Assembly (NCBI GenBank): GCA_000149225.2
Contig: CM000693.1
Location: 1,054,001-1,118,000, forward strand
DNA: 64,000 nucleotides
Direction of reading: 5' to 3'
Origin: Lachancea kluyveri NRRL Y-12651
Lineage: Eukaryota > Ascomycota > Saccharomycetes > Saccharomycetales > Saccharomycetaceae
Made by a program: the position numbers and the translations under genes. How positions within the stretch are numbered: position 1 is the first letter of the stretch; each line of letters begins with the position of its first letter. Below, piece by piece: positions 30,401 to 40,700 of this stretch. The notes beneath the pieces are model-generated. The model searched no databases. It was not told where the DNA came from and saw nothing but the letters and a program-made list of their open reading frames with translations.

Positions 30401-30482
30401 GTTGAAATCTAGCAACAATAATAGTGGGCTTGACATCAGTGGTAAATTGTTTGTTGCGGGCAATGCACCTGATTACTGTTGA
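27444..30482 (+). CDS. SPO75: Sporulation protein Spo75, CSC1/OSCA-like (DUF221) membrane protein
   Basis: A 1012-codon ORF, longer than S. cerevisiae Spo75 (868 aa, YLL005C). It has the calcium-permeable stress-gated cation channel family layout: an N-terminal helix near residues 70-95 and two more near 155-185 and 245-270, a large cytosolic loop with RRM-like features ('YQSTIFIDNLPKKM'), then the core of multiple membrane helices (about 615-940, starting at 'MIYLRVAISNFLSVIVIIGW'). A cytosolic C-terminus follows. In S. cerevisiae it is needed for spore wall formation; channel activity is a family-level inference. The extra length is mostly in the N-terminal part and loops. An MSE lies upstream. 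Confidence 0.9.
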   Translation: MENRSLQQEIIPGYLSKFIHNYIDLDDTTSLVLLKFNDQGHPVHQTSSSNYTSRFLSNFLNTTRSGSAHKHAGISLKTFLSSILVSVLYCCFQAMLFGILRKRIKVIYQPNSYTKSRKNQESKKEYPLAEIIEGGMFGWIKPIWKTPTEEYKQIGMDAFFFLRFLKILGIFFLTLAVINIPILVPIHYTSGYNPDEIQEWVPRMNSSSHWKNNPIARNNISQEYSMTTSGLDKISMSNVSPNYANRFIFHLILSIFAIAWFHVVLISELEYYTSERNKYIVNNWASEESYQSTIFIDNLPKKMVHSEREIRKFFDTLVPGCIEKVWFIPQTHKILTKHLEVEEKITHQIESLELGIIYTRYFNKSFKSYLSPAVSSMMSEVKMGYPGLINIKGSTPISGNFEILQTPLKTTEFTNKSGMHGQNERKLYRLVYSYPIADTHNFSQTHQQLLFERNKTLHFLGKVILNSSIHFELKDFKTTFKLGTCLLPFTLYFPIISYDMRTDLENQYQHLDMLIKRYFKNLHNWDRVRNIELKNRREPFSCVHQEITDHTTGSTKRCYNKAFIQFKNASLAHFFDQLLLSSNVKEMGNKILGVHPEDIIWENITKTNKAMIYLRVAISNFLSVIVIIGWVLPVAFIGLISQIPYLAKLIPLFSWVNNFPSLLSGLVSSILPIVTLVFLTEIVPFIFRWISLLKCKRTGSEIELDVQKWFFVFLFVHIFLVVTVSSGISVIVEKIVNNPVSIPNLLGNNLPKSSNFFCSFVIIRGLSYFGGNLLQIRELFMEAFYYPLVNDTPRKKFQRAINLPTYKWGSIYPIFSVLGSIGIIYCVIAPLILPLSCIAFSLVFISFKYSLKYQFSYKNVSETLGKFYPQALMQLYAGIYCLEICLIGLFALSNCYRLSMCMIVTLSFTIIAHFQISNTYNNYLNNIPASFFLKVKNNKKIENRPENEEDEFYCPQLRKKDRVIWIPWDIAGISDEEKLHLYNKYGLKSSNNNSGLDISGKLFVAGNAPDYC

Positions 30483-30599
30483 TAATTGTTTTTTTCTTTC
30501 TTTCTGTCTTTCTATCTTTTATTTTTACTTTCATTTATATACATTCTGATACAAAAGGCCATCATCCTCAAAGTTACTTTTATACTCTTTCTCCTCCCC

Positions 30600-31964
30600 T
30601 CAATTGTTCAAATCGGTAGATTTTATGGAGCTGTCATCAGCTTCAGTTTTTTCCTCTCTAGTGTTCTTACTTCTGGGCCAGATACTCGGTAATTTAATAA
30701 ACTGGAACCTTGGCTCCACGCACCTTTCTACAAACCATTTATTAATTTGATATTCAATTAGGCTGCTAATTTTTGGAATGTTTTCCAATTTAGATCTTGC
30801 GCCTATCAAAGACTTGATATCGAATTCCATCCTGTATTCTGGAGAAAATGAAAACATTAAAAAGTATCCCTTTTCATTGTCTATAGCATCATATCCGGTT
30901 GCTGAAGTAGGCACAAATTCTTCATCGGTTGTCAAAGAGACTGTTAAACATGCCTGAAATCTTACAATCGAGACAGTTAACTGAACTGGCAGTGCCGCGG
31001 TAAAAGGCTTAGGGTAATTCATCAACAGTTTGGTTTCGATACCTAAAGCTAATCTATCACTCAAGTCTATGTCTATCTTGGCCTCCAATCTTTTCTTATT
31101 AGAATTTGGGGAATATTGAATACGACAATTAGAAAAAATTGGAAAGTCGTCACCAATGTCTAACTCTGTAACTTTAATCGAACTCAAGTAATGAGGAAGC
31201 TCTGTGGATTTTCTTTGAATAAAATCATTCAATGAATGAATGATATTATCTTTTTGTAAGGCTTCCTCTCGAAATTGTTGAATTGTCTGAGCAATCAGCA
31301 CGTTAAACCAGTCCAAAGATTCTGGAGAGTGGGTATCAACATTATAGTAAGTTTTCTCCAAAATGGAATTGATTTGTCTAGAACGTTCATTATCCACATC
31401 GTCTATAAAATCCGAGCCGTCTTTACCGCCCCTTTTAATAATGGAAGACAGCAGCTGAGATGTTGTAGATGATATCAATGGAGGAGGTTTGAAAGTAGAG
31501 GAGTTGCTTGACGAATTAGAGGCATCTGATGCATCATTTTTTGATGATCCTTCACTAAAAACAAAGAATTTGATAAAAAAGATAAGAACGATAATGACAC
31601 TAAGCTGACCAATTACCAAACCTTGAGCGAAGGACCAAGAGGAAAAAGAAGATACTCCGGGGTTTTGAGAGGATAATAGCAAGCCTTGTTGTTGTTGTTG
31701 GTTGGAGGCTGCAGCGATCAGAGATTGTGAAGCACTGTCAAAGATTTCTTGTTGGTGTTGCTGCAGATTATCCAGAAATAGCTTTTGTAAATGCAACGGT
31801 AAAGCCTTGTTTATGTAGTCATCTAACGAAATGAGGGAGTCATTATTCAGGGAATTTGCAACGTCCTCGCTTGACGTATTGTTGTCGCCTGCATCTGTCT
31901 TGATGGACTCGTCACTGGCAGAGTGGCTTGATATACCTGCGAAGTGCGTATCTTCAATAGACAT
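30600..31964 (-). CDS. MMM1: ERMES subunit Mmm1
   Basis: A 454-codon ORF (426 in S. cerevisiae, YLL006W). An ER-luminal, Ser/Asn/Gln-rich N-terminus (about 1-110, with a short poly-Gln) is followed by a single membrane helix ('GQLSVIIVLIFFIKFFVF') and a cytosolic SMP domain (about 200-425) with 'ESLDWFNVLIAQTIQQFREEA'. It tethers ER to mitochondria with Mdm10, Mdm12 and Mdm34 and transfers phospholipids. The C-terminal tail past 'WPRSKN' is acidic. Convergent with SPO75. Confidence 0.96.
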   Translation of the reverse strand: MSIEDTHFAGISSHSASDESIKTDAGDNNTSSEDVANSLNNDSLISLDDYINKALPLHLQKLFLDNLQQHQQEIFDSASQSLIAAASNQQQQQGLLLSSQNPGVSSFSSWSFAQGLVIGQLSVIIVLIFFIKFFVFSEGSSKNDASDASNSSSNSSTFKPPPLISSTTSQLLSSIIKRGGKDGSDFIDDVDNERSRQINSILEKTYYNVDTHSPESLDWFNVLIAQTIQQFREEALQKDNIIHSLNDFIQRKSTELPHYLSSIKVTELDIGDDFPIFSNCRIQYSPNSNKKRLEAKIDIDLSDRLALGIETKLLMNYPKPFTAALPVQLTVSIVRFQACLTVSLTTDEEFVPTSATGYDAIDNEKGYFLMFSFSPEYRMEFDIKSLIGARSKLENIPKISSLIEYQINKWFVERCVEPRFQFIKLPSIWPRSKNTREEKTEADDSSIKSTDLNN

Positions 31965-32214
31965 GAAACTATATTATTCTGATTAACACGCTAAGATTAG
32001 AGCTATTGGTTGAATTAAAGTGGCGGAAAGTAACGACTACCCATTCGAATCCCACGGGAAGCACTTACTACGGTTTGTTCCCTCAGTTTAAGGATTTTTG
32101 GACTGTCTGTCGAAGAATTTTCGTCTGAGATCAGATGGTTTGAAACGACCGAAGCTATACGTACAAATCATTATCTTCCTCGAACAGGTGGACCAGCAAG
32201 CATCTTCTTCAGTC

Positions 32215-34200
32215 ATGATGCTCTCGAAAAGTAATTTAGAAAAAATAGAAGGCAAGCTGAAAGACTTCAAGGCCAAGAATTCAGCTTCACTTAAACTGCC
32301 ACAAGATGTTTCAATAGCTTACTTGCAAGAGGTGACCGAACTGCTGCATAAAACCGAGAATAACAAGAAGCGTTCTCAGGATATCATAGTCTTATTAGCT
32401 CACTTGGTCACAGCATGTAATTCTGAGGCAATTTGTGAGCTTTTGATTAATAATCCAATGTTTTGGAACGACTTCTTTAGGGAAGTAAGAAATGGGAACA
32501 ACGAAGTCTTGAAAGCCGTGGTTGCAACTTTGCAAACGATAACCTCACTGCTATTGGACTCACCCCAAAAACTAGCATCAAGCTTACAAACTTTCTGCAC
32601 TAGTTTTCATTCAAATTGCTTTGTAGTAGAAATCCTTGCCAATAAGTTGTCATTTCAGGAGGACAGAACGTTGGTTATTGGTATCATTCAAACATTGGCT
32701 GACTACATGAAATGTTTGGAAGTGCTCACGAAATTAAACCCCAGGTTGTCTGCCACTCTTACGTCTGATACTAAGCTACTTTTACAGGAAAGTGGCTTTT
32801 TGGCAGGATTATCGTTACTTTTGGAAGAGAAATATGAGGACGAAGATCTACGTCATGTTATAGTCGGTGAATTTGTCATTGCCTTAAAAAAAATCAAGGT
32901 GTTCATGGCATCTACCAAAGTCAAGGATCACCACATAACTTTGGCAGACAAGCTTTTTGAACTAATTAATCAGACTTTCAACTTGGATGAAACTACAAAA
33001 ACCAAATTTTTATCTGTGAATGCAGAATACAGAGATGTGTCTAATTTGAACATTCTACAAATTGTCGATCTGGTGCTTTTTCTGAGAGACGCCAACTTAT
33101 CATTCAAAAAGACTTTCACAGAACAGTTGATGTTTGAAGATTATCCGTTCCCTATGTTCAAAGCTCTTGTCGCAATTTCAGACACTCTTTTTAAATCTTT
33201 CAGAATCAGCATATTTGATGTAGAGAATAGAACGTACATCATCCACTATCTCTTAAATAAAGAGCTTTTGATTTTTGCGCTAATGGACAAGTTATTAAGA
33301 TTGTGGGTAGAATCACAGGCTGAAGACGTATCAGATCTTGAATCGCTTTTAAATTTACTCTCTATTGTTTTTGAACAGATAGATAACTCAGAAATTGGCA
33401 CAGGGTCAGGTATCGAACAAGGCCTGGCGATCATCAATTCTTCCACATATTCAAACCTGAGGGTTGCGCAGATAACTGATTTAAGAAAGTCACACTACAA
33501 CAATTGGTCCCAGCATATATCTGAATTTGATGATATGTTAAGTAGCCAGGTTAGTGACTATGTGCGCCATCAGAGGTTGCTACAGCTACAAAAGGGTACC
33601 TGGGTGTTTGCTGAAAATCCTTTGGATCAAAACGTTAGACAGCCTAAAGTTTACTTTTTGGTATTATCAGACAACCAACTCAACCTCCTGGCCAAAGGTT
33701 TTAAGTACAAAGTCGAGGAGAGACCCACCGTTGAGAATAACGAAATAATAACTTCTGGCGAAAATTCGATAAAAAAGAAGACTACAGTCATTCCATTAAG
33801 AAATATCAACTCTTTCCACAGTAAGGAAATACACCTAGACAAGAAGATCCCCGAGAATGCAAAGTTGATTAACATCATAAACAAAAGTATTTTTACCGAA
33901 GTCCAACTTTTGGATAAATCTTCAAAATTACTAATAAAATTTTATTTGGATACTAAGGAAGCCTCATATGTTTGGTTAGATGGATTACAACTAGTGGCTT
34001 CTACAAACCATAGACATACTATTTCAAACGACAGCAAAAAACAGATAGAAACTTTGATTGATTTGAGAAAAAACGTGCAACTTATTGGACTAGATGATCA
34101 TAATGATTTGGCAACTGCAACCCTAAAAATCGAAGATGAAGAGCAATATTATGACTTGGATACTTTACTTAATTTGACTAACAACTTTCACTACGACTAA
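32215..34200 (+). CDS. LMO1: ELMO-like protein Lmo1
   Basis: The frame is open upstream, but the first ATGs are a tandem pair at 32215 and 32218, giving about 661 residues, close to S. cerevisiae Lmo1 (665 aa, YLL007C). An armadillo/ELMO-type helical N-terminal region includes 'SEAICELLINNPMFWNDFF'. A PH-like domain at the C-terminus includes 'LKFYLDTKEASYVWLDGLQ'-type sequence. In S. cerevisiae Lmo1 pairs with the DOCK-like Dck1 upstream of Rho5 in mitophagy and stress signalling. Which of the two ATGs is used cannot be told from sequence. Confidence 0.9.
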   Translation: MMLSKSNLEKIEGKLKDFKAKNSASLKLPQDVSIAYLQEVTELLHKTENNKKRSQDIIVLLAHLVTACNSEAICELLINNPMFWNDFFREVRNGNNEVLKAVVATLQTITSLLLDSPQKLASSLQTFCTSFHSNCFVVEILANKLSFQEDRTLVIGIIQTLADYMKCLEVLTKLNPRLSATLTSDTKLLLQESGFLAGLSLLLEEKYEDEDLRHVIVGEFVIALKKIKVFMASTKVKDHHITLADKLFELINQTFNLDETTKTKFLSVNAEYRDVSNLNILQIVDLVLFLRDANLSFKKTFTEQLMFEDYPFPMFKALVAISDTLFKSFRISIFDVENRTYIIHYLLNKELLIFALMDKLLRLWVESQAEDVSDLESLLNLLSIVFEQIDNSEIGTGSGIEQGLAIINSSTYSNLRVAQITDLRKSHYNNWSQHISEFDDMLSSQVSDYVRHQRLLQLQKGTWVFAENPLDQNVRQPKVYFLVLSDNQLNLLAKGFKYKVEERPTVENNEIITSGENSIKKKTTVIPLRNINSFHSKEIHLDKKIPENAKLINIINKSIFTEVQLLDKSSKLLIKFYLDTKEASYVWLDGLQLVASTNHRHTISNDSKKQIETLIDLRKNVQLIGLDDHNDLATATLKIEDEEQYYDLDTLLNLTNNFHYD

Positions 34201-34335
34201 TTAAACGTATATTCCTCATTAGAAGTGCAAATAAATTTTCGTTCAGGTTTTTTAAAAGAGAGGTATAACGTACTTCCTTATTTACATTGAAAGTTTAGCT
34301 CTTCTATGATACATGCAGTTAAGTTTCGAATCAAT

Positions 34336-36549
34336 CTATTTCCTACCCTTTTTCTTTTTAGGGTCACTTTTTTTTTGTCTTTTAAAAGCACGTTCTTGAT
34401 CGGAAGTACGATCTTTTTGTGTTTTCTTGTAGAAACGAGAGGTGTCTTCTCTAGCCTCTTGTTGTTTTCTTTTCTTGCTGTTTACCTCCTTTTTATTATT
34501 GGAAAAAGCCTGTAAAATTTTTGAGTTCTTTTTCTCTGATTCAGTTTGAAACCATGTTCTTCTTGGTCTAGATTGAATTTCTTGCTTGTGTTTTAGCATG
34601 TTCTCACCTTTACGTAACTCCATTTCCGCCCTCATAATCTCCTTCTCTTGCTTTTCTTCCACCAAAATTTCTTCAACCACCTCATCCTTGGTGTCAACAA
34701 GCTTGTTGATTTCTTCAATCTGAGTCCAATCAACAGTCCTACCTAACGTTTTGCCATTCTCTTTGTTTTCTTCGACAAACTTGATAGCGTTTCTAACAAC
34801 GCTTCTATCTTGGGAAGATTCGCCTACAAAGGAAACAGAGCGACCTTCTCTACCAGCTCTTGCGGTACGACCAACTCTATGTAGGTAAATTTCGTACGTT
34901 TTTGGCATATCGAAATTGATGACCACTTCGATCTTTGGAATATCCAAACCTCTGGAAGCCAAGTCAGTACAAATCAGGACAGGAACATCTAAAGACTTGA
35001 AGGAGTTGACAGATTGCAAACGTTGTTCTTGTGTCAAAGAACCGTGCAATTCTGCGACTTTCATACCTAACAGACCCAGAATGATCCTTAGCCTATGTGC
35101 CATTTCCTTCCTAGACACAAATACGACAATCCTTTTTTGACTGGTTTCATCGATTTTTCTGATCAGATGGAACAAAAGGGCAGGTTTCAAGTGATCCCTC
35201 TTACGAATACGCACAAATTCTTGAGTTAGCTTAGCTGCCGCCTGTTTTGGAGGGTCAATCATGATTCTAACTGGTTTTTTCAAGGACAAAGAAACCAATT
35301 GTTTGATTTTAGAGTTCATGGTTGCAGAGAATAACAGTGTCTGCCTTTTACTTGGAATTAAAGACATGATCTCATTCAATTCATCATGAAAACCTTCCTC
35401 TAACATCCTATCAGCTTCATCGATGACTAAAACCTCCACGGAGTCGACACTGAAGCTCGCTGAGTTTCTAATATGATCAATAAATCTACCAGGTGTGGCA
35501 ATAACAATATCTGGTCTCAACTTCAATGTTTGTTCTTGTTGTCTCAAATTCAAACCACCAACAGCCAAACCAAATGTTAATCCGTTGACAAACTTACCAA
35601 TTTTTTTACCAACATCTGCCACTTGAATAGCCAATTCACGGGTTGGCGCTAAGACCACCACTCTAGTCGAAGCTACCTGTGCTGGCTTATATAGCAAACG
35701 TTCAATTATCGGGATCATATATGCAGCTGTTTTACCAGAACCGGTCACAGCTCCTGCAATGATATCTTTACCTAACAATGCAATTGGAATAGTGGCGCCT
35801 TGAATGGGTGATGGTTTCACATAGCCCAACGCACCTAGACCTTTCAAAACAGGACGAGATAAGGACAAGCTGTTAAAAGATGTATGTGTATTATTTTTGG
35901 CCTCCTCACCTTCCTCTTCAGGGGCGTAAAACTTAGCTACTTCGTCAGGTGAGTCTTCTTCTTCCTTTTCCTCTTCTCCATCGAAAACATCACCAAATCC
36001 TTCTCCTTCATGCTGAGCAGATACTTCAACTTGGTCTTCTACCTCAGAATTACCCTCACTGTCGTTTGGTTCGTTAGCAGTACCCATACCAAAACCGTCC
36101 ATAGCCAGTTCGTCATCATCAGAACTGGCTTCCTCAGCAGCTTCGGACTCAACCTCCTCATCTTGCTCATCATCTGACTTTTCAGTGCCAGCCATATTGA
36201 TCAAACCACCTTTTCTTCTGATGATGCCGTCCAAATCAACATCCTTTTTAGTTTCTTCTTCGTTTTTTTCATCACCTAAGAATTCCCACCCGTTGAAATC
36301 AGTGACAGTTTCGGCATCATCTAAGTTGAACTGAAATTCAGGATTTAAATCTTCATGCACATCTTCATCAGCATCGTTCTGCTTCTGCTTTTTGTTGCCT
36401 TTTTTAGGTTTAGTAGTTTTTGTTTTGGTGATGGGCTTCTTTGTAGCATTCAGTTCATCGTCGGAAGCATCTAAGTCTGGAATATCTTCTTCACTATCAC
36501 TTATAGTAGGCACAAAATCTCCAAACGTTTTTATCTTCCTAGCACACAT
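34336..36549 (-). CDS. DRS1: DEAD-box RNA helicase Drs1 (60S biogenesis)
   Basis: A 737-codon ORF (752 in S. cerevisiae, YLL008W). The N-terminus keeps the family start '[17 protein letters not shown]', followed by an acidic region to about residue 220. The helicase core has a Q motif near 230-250, P-loop 'TGSGKT' (about 270), 'PTRELAIQ', Walker B 'DEAD' (about 378), 'SAT' (about 406) and 'HRVGRTAR' (about 560). A basic Lys-rich C-terminus ends KKKKGRK. It acts in nucleolar 27S pre-rRNA processing. Four overlapping PAC motifs and an RRPE-like run lie upstream. Confidence 0.97.
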   Translation of the reverse strand: MCARKIKTFGDFVPTISDSEEDIPDLDASDDELNATKKPITKTKTTKPKKGNKKQKQNDADEDVHEDLNPEFQFNLDDAETVTDFNGWEFLGDEKNEEETKKDVDLDGIIRRKGGLINMAGTEKSDDEQDEEVESEAAEEASSDDDELAMDGFGMGTANEPNDSEGNSEVEDQVEVSAQHEGEGFGDVFDGEEEKEEEDSPDEVAKFYAPEEEGEEAKNNTHTSFNSLSLSRPVLKGLGALGYVKPSPIQGATIPIALLGKDIIAGAVTGSGKTAAYMIPIIERLLYKPAQVASTRVVVLAPTRELAIQVADVGKKIGKFVNGLTFGLAVGGLNLRQQEQTLKLRPDIVIATPGRFIDHIRNSASFSVDSVEVLVIDEADRMLEEGFHDELNEIMSLIPSKRQTLLFSATMNSKIKQLVSLSLKKPVRIMIDPPKQAAAKLTQEFVRIRKRDHLKPALLFHLIRKIDETSQKRIVVFVSRKEMAHRLRIILGLLGMKVAELHGSLTQEQRLQSVNSFKSLDVPVLICTDLASRGLDIPKIEVVINFDMPKTYEIYLHRVGRTARAGREGRSVSFVGESSQDRSVVRNAIKFVEENKENGKTLGRTVDWTQIEEINKLVDTKDEVVEEILVEEKQEKEIMRAEMELRKGENMLKHKQEIQSRPRRTWFQTESEKKNSKILQAFSNNKKEVNSKKRKQQEAREDTSRFYKKTQKDRTSDQERAFKRQKKSDPKKKKGRK

Positions 36550-36603
36550 TGTAATCTTTATCTCACTGCAATGTACTAGTTTACTTAAAGAGTGTTTGTA
36601 AAG

Positions 36604-36640
36604 CTCATCTCATCTCATCTCATCACCTAAAATTTTTTTC
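36604..36640 (-). promoter_or_regulatory. Tandem PAC motifs plus RRPE-like tract upstream of DRS1
   Basis: On the minus strand GATGAG occurs four times in overlapping 5-bp register (36604-36624), just after GAAAAAAATTTT (36629-36640), an RRPE-like element with extra A. This is a multi-copy version of the Dot6/Tod6 plus Stb3 module, 55-90 bp upstream of the start codon. Confidence 0.75.
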
Positions 36641-36774
36641 GCCGTTTCTTTTTATACGTATATCATGATTGTTGATTATTTTCACTAGGATTAGGATTTG
36701 AAGCTCAATGCCAATGGTTGTAGCTTTATAACACATAGATAGCAAAGACCCTCCAACCGAGTTTCAGTCAACAA

Positions 36775-37356
36775 ATGGTATCATTTAGGAGATACCTGAG
36801 AATCCCTCAGGAGCTGAGGCCCTCGGAAATTTTCAAGCAGGACTCATTCTCTCCGAGTAAAATAGCCTTACAAATTATCCTTCTACAAATATTTTACTAT
36901 CTGACGGCATGCTTTCTCTTCTACACATGGGCAAAATTATGCGGCTATGAACTAGAGCTAAAAAAATGGTTATTTTCTTGGGAGCTAATTGATTTTTCGA
37001 ACTCATTCGGTATTATCCTTTCACTGTTATGGCTACTAGATTCTCTAATTTGTGTTTTCTTCTTAACGGTAATCGTTGGTCGCAGTAAGTTAGCCTGGGA
37101 TTTTGCCATTACTATCCACGCTATTAATCTAGTTGTAGTATGGGTGCATAGTGGTACATTACCGTCAATTTCTTGGTTCATACTTCAGGCTTTGTCGTCA
37201 TTTTTTCTGGTGTCTTTAGGAACATGGACTACCAGATGGAGAGAATTGAAGGATACATTCTTCGACGGCCTAGTTGATCAGGAAACTCTATCAAAGCCAA
37301 CTAAGAATACAGATAGTGAGGCGATTGAAATGAGGGATCTAGAGGCCCAGAAGTAA
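36775..37356 (+). CDS. SYS1: Golgi membrane protein Sys1
   Basis: A 193-codon ORF (203 in S. cerevisiae, YJL004C), starting 'MVSFRRYLRIPQELRPSEIF', nearly the S. cerevisiae N-terminus. It has four membrane helices, with the block 'LDSLICVFFLTVIVGRSKLA' conserved almost identically and 'LGTWTTRWRELKDTFFDGLV' at the end of the core. It recruits acetylated Arl3 to the trans-Golgi. The C-terminal tail is shorter than in S. cerevisiae but keeps the final 'DLEAQK'. Divergent from DRS1 and convergent with CYR1. Confidence 0.96.
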   Translation: MVSFRRYLRIPQELRPSEIFKQDSFSPSKIALQIILLQIFYYLTACFLFYTWAKLCGYELELKKWLFSWELIDFSNSFGIILSLLWLLDSLICVFFLTVIVGRSKLAWDFAITIHAINLVVVWVHSGTLPSISWFILQALSSFFLVSLGTWTTRWRELKDTFFDGLVDQETLSKPTKNTDSEAIEMRDLEAQK

Positions 37357-37700
37357 ACTTTTACTCATGATGCATGCACACGCGGCGATAAAAGGAACAA
37401 AAGGAGAAAAGAAAAAAAAATATTTTGGATCTACATGTTTGTAATTAAGTCGACTTGTAATATACATGTCAAATGCTATAGTCACATTTGCTAAGCACAT
37501 CTTGTGAATTACTATAAATTAATACGTCAGGCCTCTGTTCTGTCTACATTTTTTTCTTTCTGAAATGTTAAGCCAGCTCACCTGGATGGGAGGAGAGAGG
37601 CAAGTAGTGTAACAAAGCTGCAAACTCTAATAGAGCGACAGAAATTGATAGCAATATTAGTACCCTGAACATGATGAAACAAATGTTGGCAGTAACTCAT
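37357..37700. other. Intergenic: SYS1/CYR1 convergent 3' region
   Basis: About 345 bp between two stop codons. TATATA/TACATA-type 3'-processing signals are plentiful and no gene is supported. Confidence 0.5.
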
Positions 37701-40700
37701 TTACTGCTTTTGGTCCGTCTGAATTTTCAATATTTCGTCTAATAATTCAAACACCGATTTGTGCATAGTACTGTCACTAGATGTATAGAGTTCAAGTCCT
37801 CCTTGTAATTTCTGACGCAACTGTAGAATTGCCACAGTAGATTCAACTCTTGTGACTAAGTGATCTAAAAATGATATCCAATCACTCTCGGTACTTTTCG
37901 TAATTACGGCATCCTTGGTATTCTTATCAAACGTCATGTATATTGATGAATTACCCGGAGTTTCACTCTCAATCAAACCACCATTAATAGACGATAGAAT
38001 ATTCTCCAATTTATTCGAAATCGTCCTCAATTGGAAAAGTAGATCATCATTCAAGACGCTTGAATTTTGATTTTTGGTAGCTAGATCATGCCTAGAAGCC
38101 AACGTCTTTGGATAAGCGATTGTGATAAATTCTTTGGTTTCTAAACCTTTCAATTTCTGCTCACCCAGATCCTTGAAAACCCAACCAACGTTCTCTAACA
38201 TGTGGATTTCTCTCTCTAAAACCTCACCAATAAAATCTTCGCCATAAACCTCTTTCAAAGGTTCCTGGTTTTCGACAACTCTTTTATGAAACTTCATGAT
38301 CTTTTTAAATTCGGAGCAAAAATCACTACTTAAAGTGATTTGTCCACCATCTGCAACGCCAGACACTCTAGCAGCTTTGTTGACTACAGGCCCCAAGTAA
38401 TCCATTCTTTGCGTGACTAGATCAATTTCTGGTACTGGACAACCCCAATGGACACCCATACGAACAGACAAACCCAAGTAAACTTTGGTACCTGAATTAT
38501 CGGTGATTAAGCAGCCATCTTGGATGGATGTGATTTCTTCAGGCCACTCAGCTTCCAAAAGTTTCAGCTGAACGCTCAAGCACCATACCAAAGCACTAGT
38601 CGGTGTTGGAAATGCAACCATAAAGGCATCACCTTCAGTCTTGACCTCATACCCGCCATAAATACGTAGCTGACGACGCATTATATCATTATGAGTCTTG
38701 ATAGCGGCTCTCATAGCATCAGGAAACAATTCCCAAAGGAAAGTTGAGTTCTTAATATCTGTAAAAACGATAGCAACATTACCAGTTGGAGGGGCAATTT
38801 CAGGTTGTAATCTTCTCAAAACGGTGTCTTCAAATGTGTTTTTTCTCGAAATAAGATCTTCTCTGTTCAGGGTGAACTGACTCTGTTGATTGACGCTTTT
38901 ATCTAGGGAAACACATAGAATAGTGATGTTATCTGAACAGCCATAAGAGATCGCATAATCCTTCATTTTCTCAGCAGCTGACATCGGCTGGCTTTTATTT
39001 TCTCTAGAAATATCACAAACCGTTTCGTAATCCAGGTATTCCCATAGCTTGTGTGTAGCAATAATCAACATCTCATCCGAGTAGGAAAGAACAGTCTCTG
39101 AGATGTCTGGCGAAGCGTGAATATGTGGCAACAGATCAAAGAACCCGACCGCTCTAGAAACTTCTGAAACACCATCTAGCTTCTGATTATTAACATAACC
39201 ACCCGACGTTCTGATCCGCTCATATTCTTCGCGTTCCGCAGGAACATGCAACTTTGTCAACGTTACAAAGTCACCATTATTTTTGGACAAAACTGCCATG
39301 GTGTCACCAATATTAGCGGTATAAATCTTCTTGCCCTTCAAGTAGACGACAGTAGCAGAAGAGCCACTAAGCAAGTCTGCAGAGGTCAAACCGGAGTCCG
39401 TGTTTCCGTCTTCAACAGAAACTAACATTCCATTGATTTCCTTATTCAATTGAAGAAAACTGTATCTCAAAGCCCTCTTAATACCATCTGATTCCTCCCC
39501 ATATTTTTCAAGCAGCCTTATCAAAATTTTGTCGTAAATGTCCCTTATAATCTTTGATATCTTGTGACCAGAGCTAGCATTTTCATTTTTGCCGTCATAC
39601 AAACATATCAAACATTCATCTTCCCTGCCTCTAAATCTTTCAAAAGTGACGTCTCTAGAACATACAGAGTCTGATTGACCCAAAGTATCAGCGACACCAT
39701 ACCGCATGCCGTTTATCATGGATGCAGTGGTTCTTAAACGAATGCTTACACTTTCATCTGGAACTTTAGAGGTCTTTAATGTAACATCCATTAAGCCTAA
39801 GACCCTCAGCTGTTTTAAGATACCTAAATCAGAAAGATCATTTTTACCCTCAGGATCCAATGCCGATTTTATCTCAAATCTTTTGTTACCAGAGAAGTTT
39901 AAGTATTTCAAATCTTTATTATTCCTCCAATTCCAGTCATAGTGATAATTAGAGATGTTATACTTCAACTGGTTGGAACCCACGTCTAAAACTGATAACC
40001 TGCTCAATTGAGATAGTTCTGCTGGCAAAGAAAGTAGCTTGTTACCATTCAGCATTAACACTTTCAATGACCTTAAATGTTGGACTGCTTCTCCTGGCAA
40101 AGAGGTAAAGTTATTACCGGACAAATAAAGTTCAGTCAAGTTTTGTAATTTTAAATCGGAAATTTCGACAAAGTTGTTGTAAGACAAGTTCAAAGTTTTT
40201 AAGTTTTGGAATGTGTTAACCAAAGGCCAGATAGAGTCCGTCAAATTGTTATCAGCAACGCTCAAAAACAACAAGCTCTTTGCTAACTTTGGACTAGGAC
40301 TTGCAAAGAACTTGGCCGGCGAACCATGAAAACCAGTTAGTAGATTGGAAGAAACATTCAAACTGGTTAGCTCCAAATCTTCCAAGTTGTTCATCAACAT
40401 CCTCAAGTTGTTAGAATGCAGATCTAACGACTTCAAACTTCTCAAATCTGATATTTCATCGGGAATGCTTTCCAACTTATTCCTTGCAACTGACAAATAA
40501 ATCAATCTGGTCAGCTTGTTAATCTCAGGCGGTAACTGAGTCAAGTTATTTTCATTTAATTCCAACTTTTCCAAACGTGGTAATTTGCTTAGAAGTTCTG
40601 CGGAAAAACTCGACAACTTTGCCTTGTTTAGAGAAAGACTAGTCATATTCGCCATGTAGTTGCCTCCGCACACCATAGAGGTGATTGGATTTTGCTGAAG

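Noticed and set aside
32041-32075. ATTCGAATC, resembling a tRNA B box
   Set aside because: No A box, no cloverleaf and no acceptor pairing around it; it lies in the short MMM1-LMO1 spacer.
32098-32214. Upstream extension of Lmo1
   Set aside because: It begins at TTG rather than ATG and has no conserved content.
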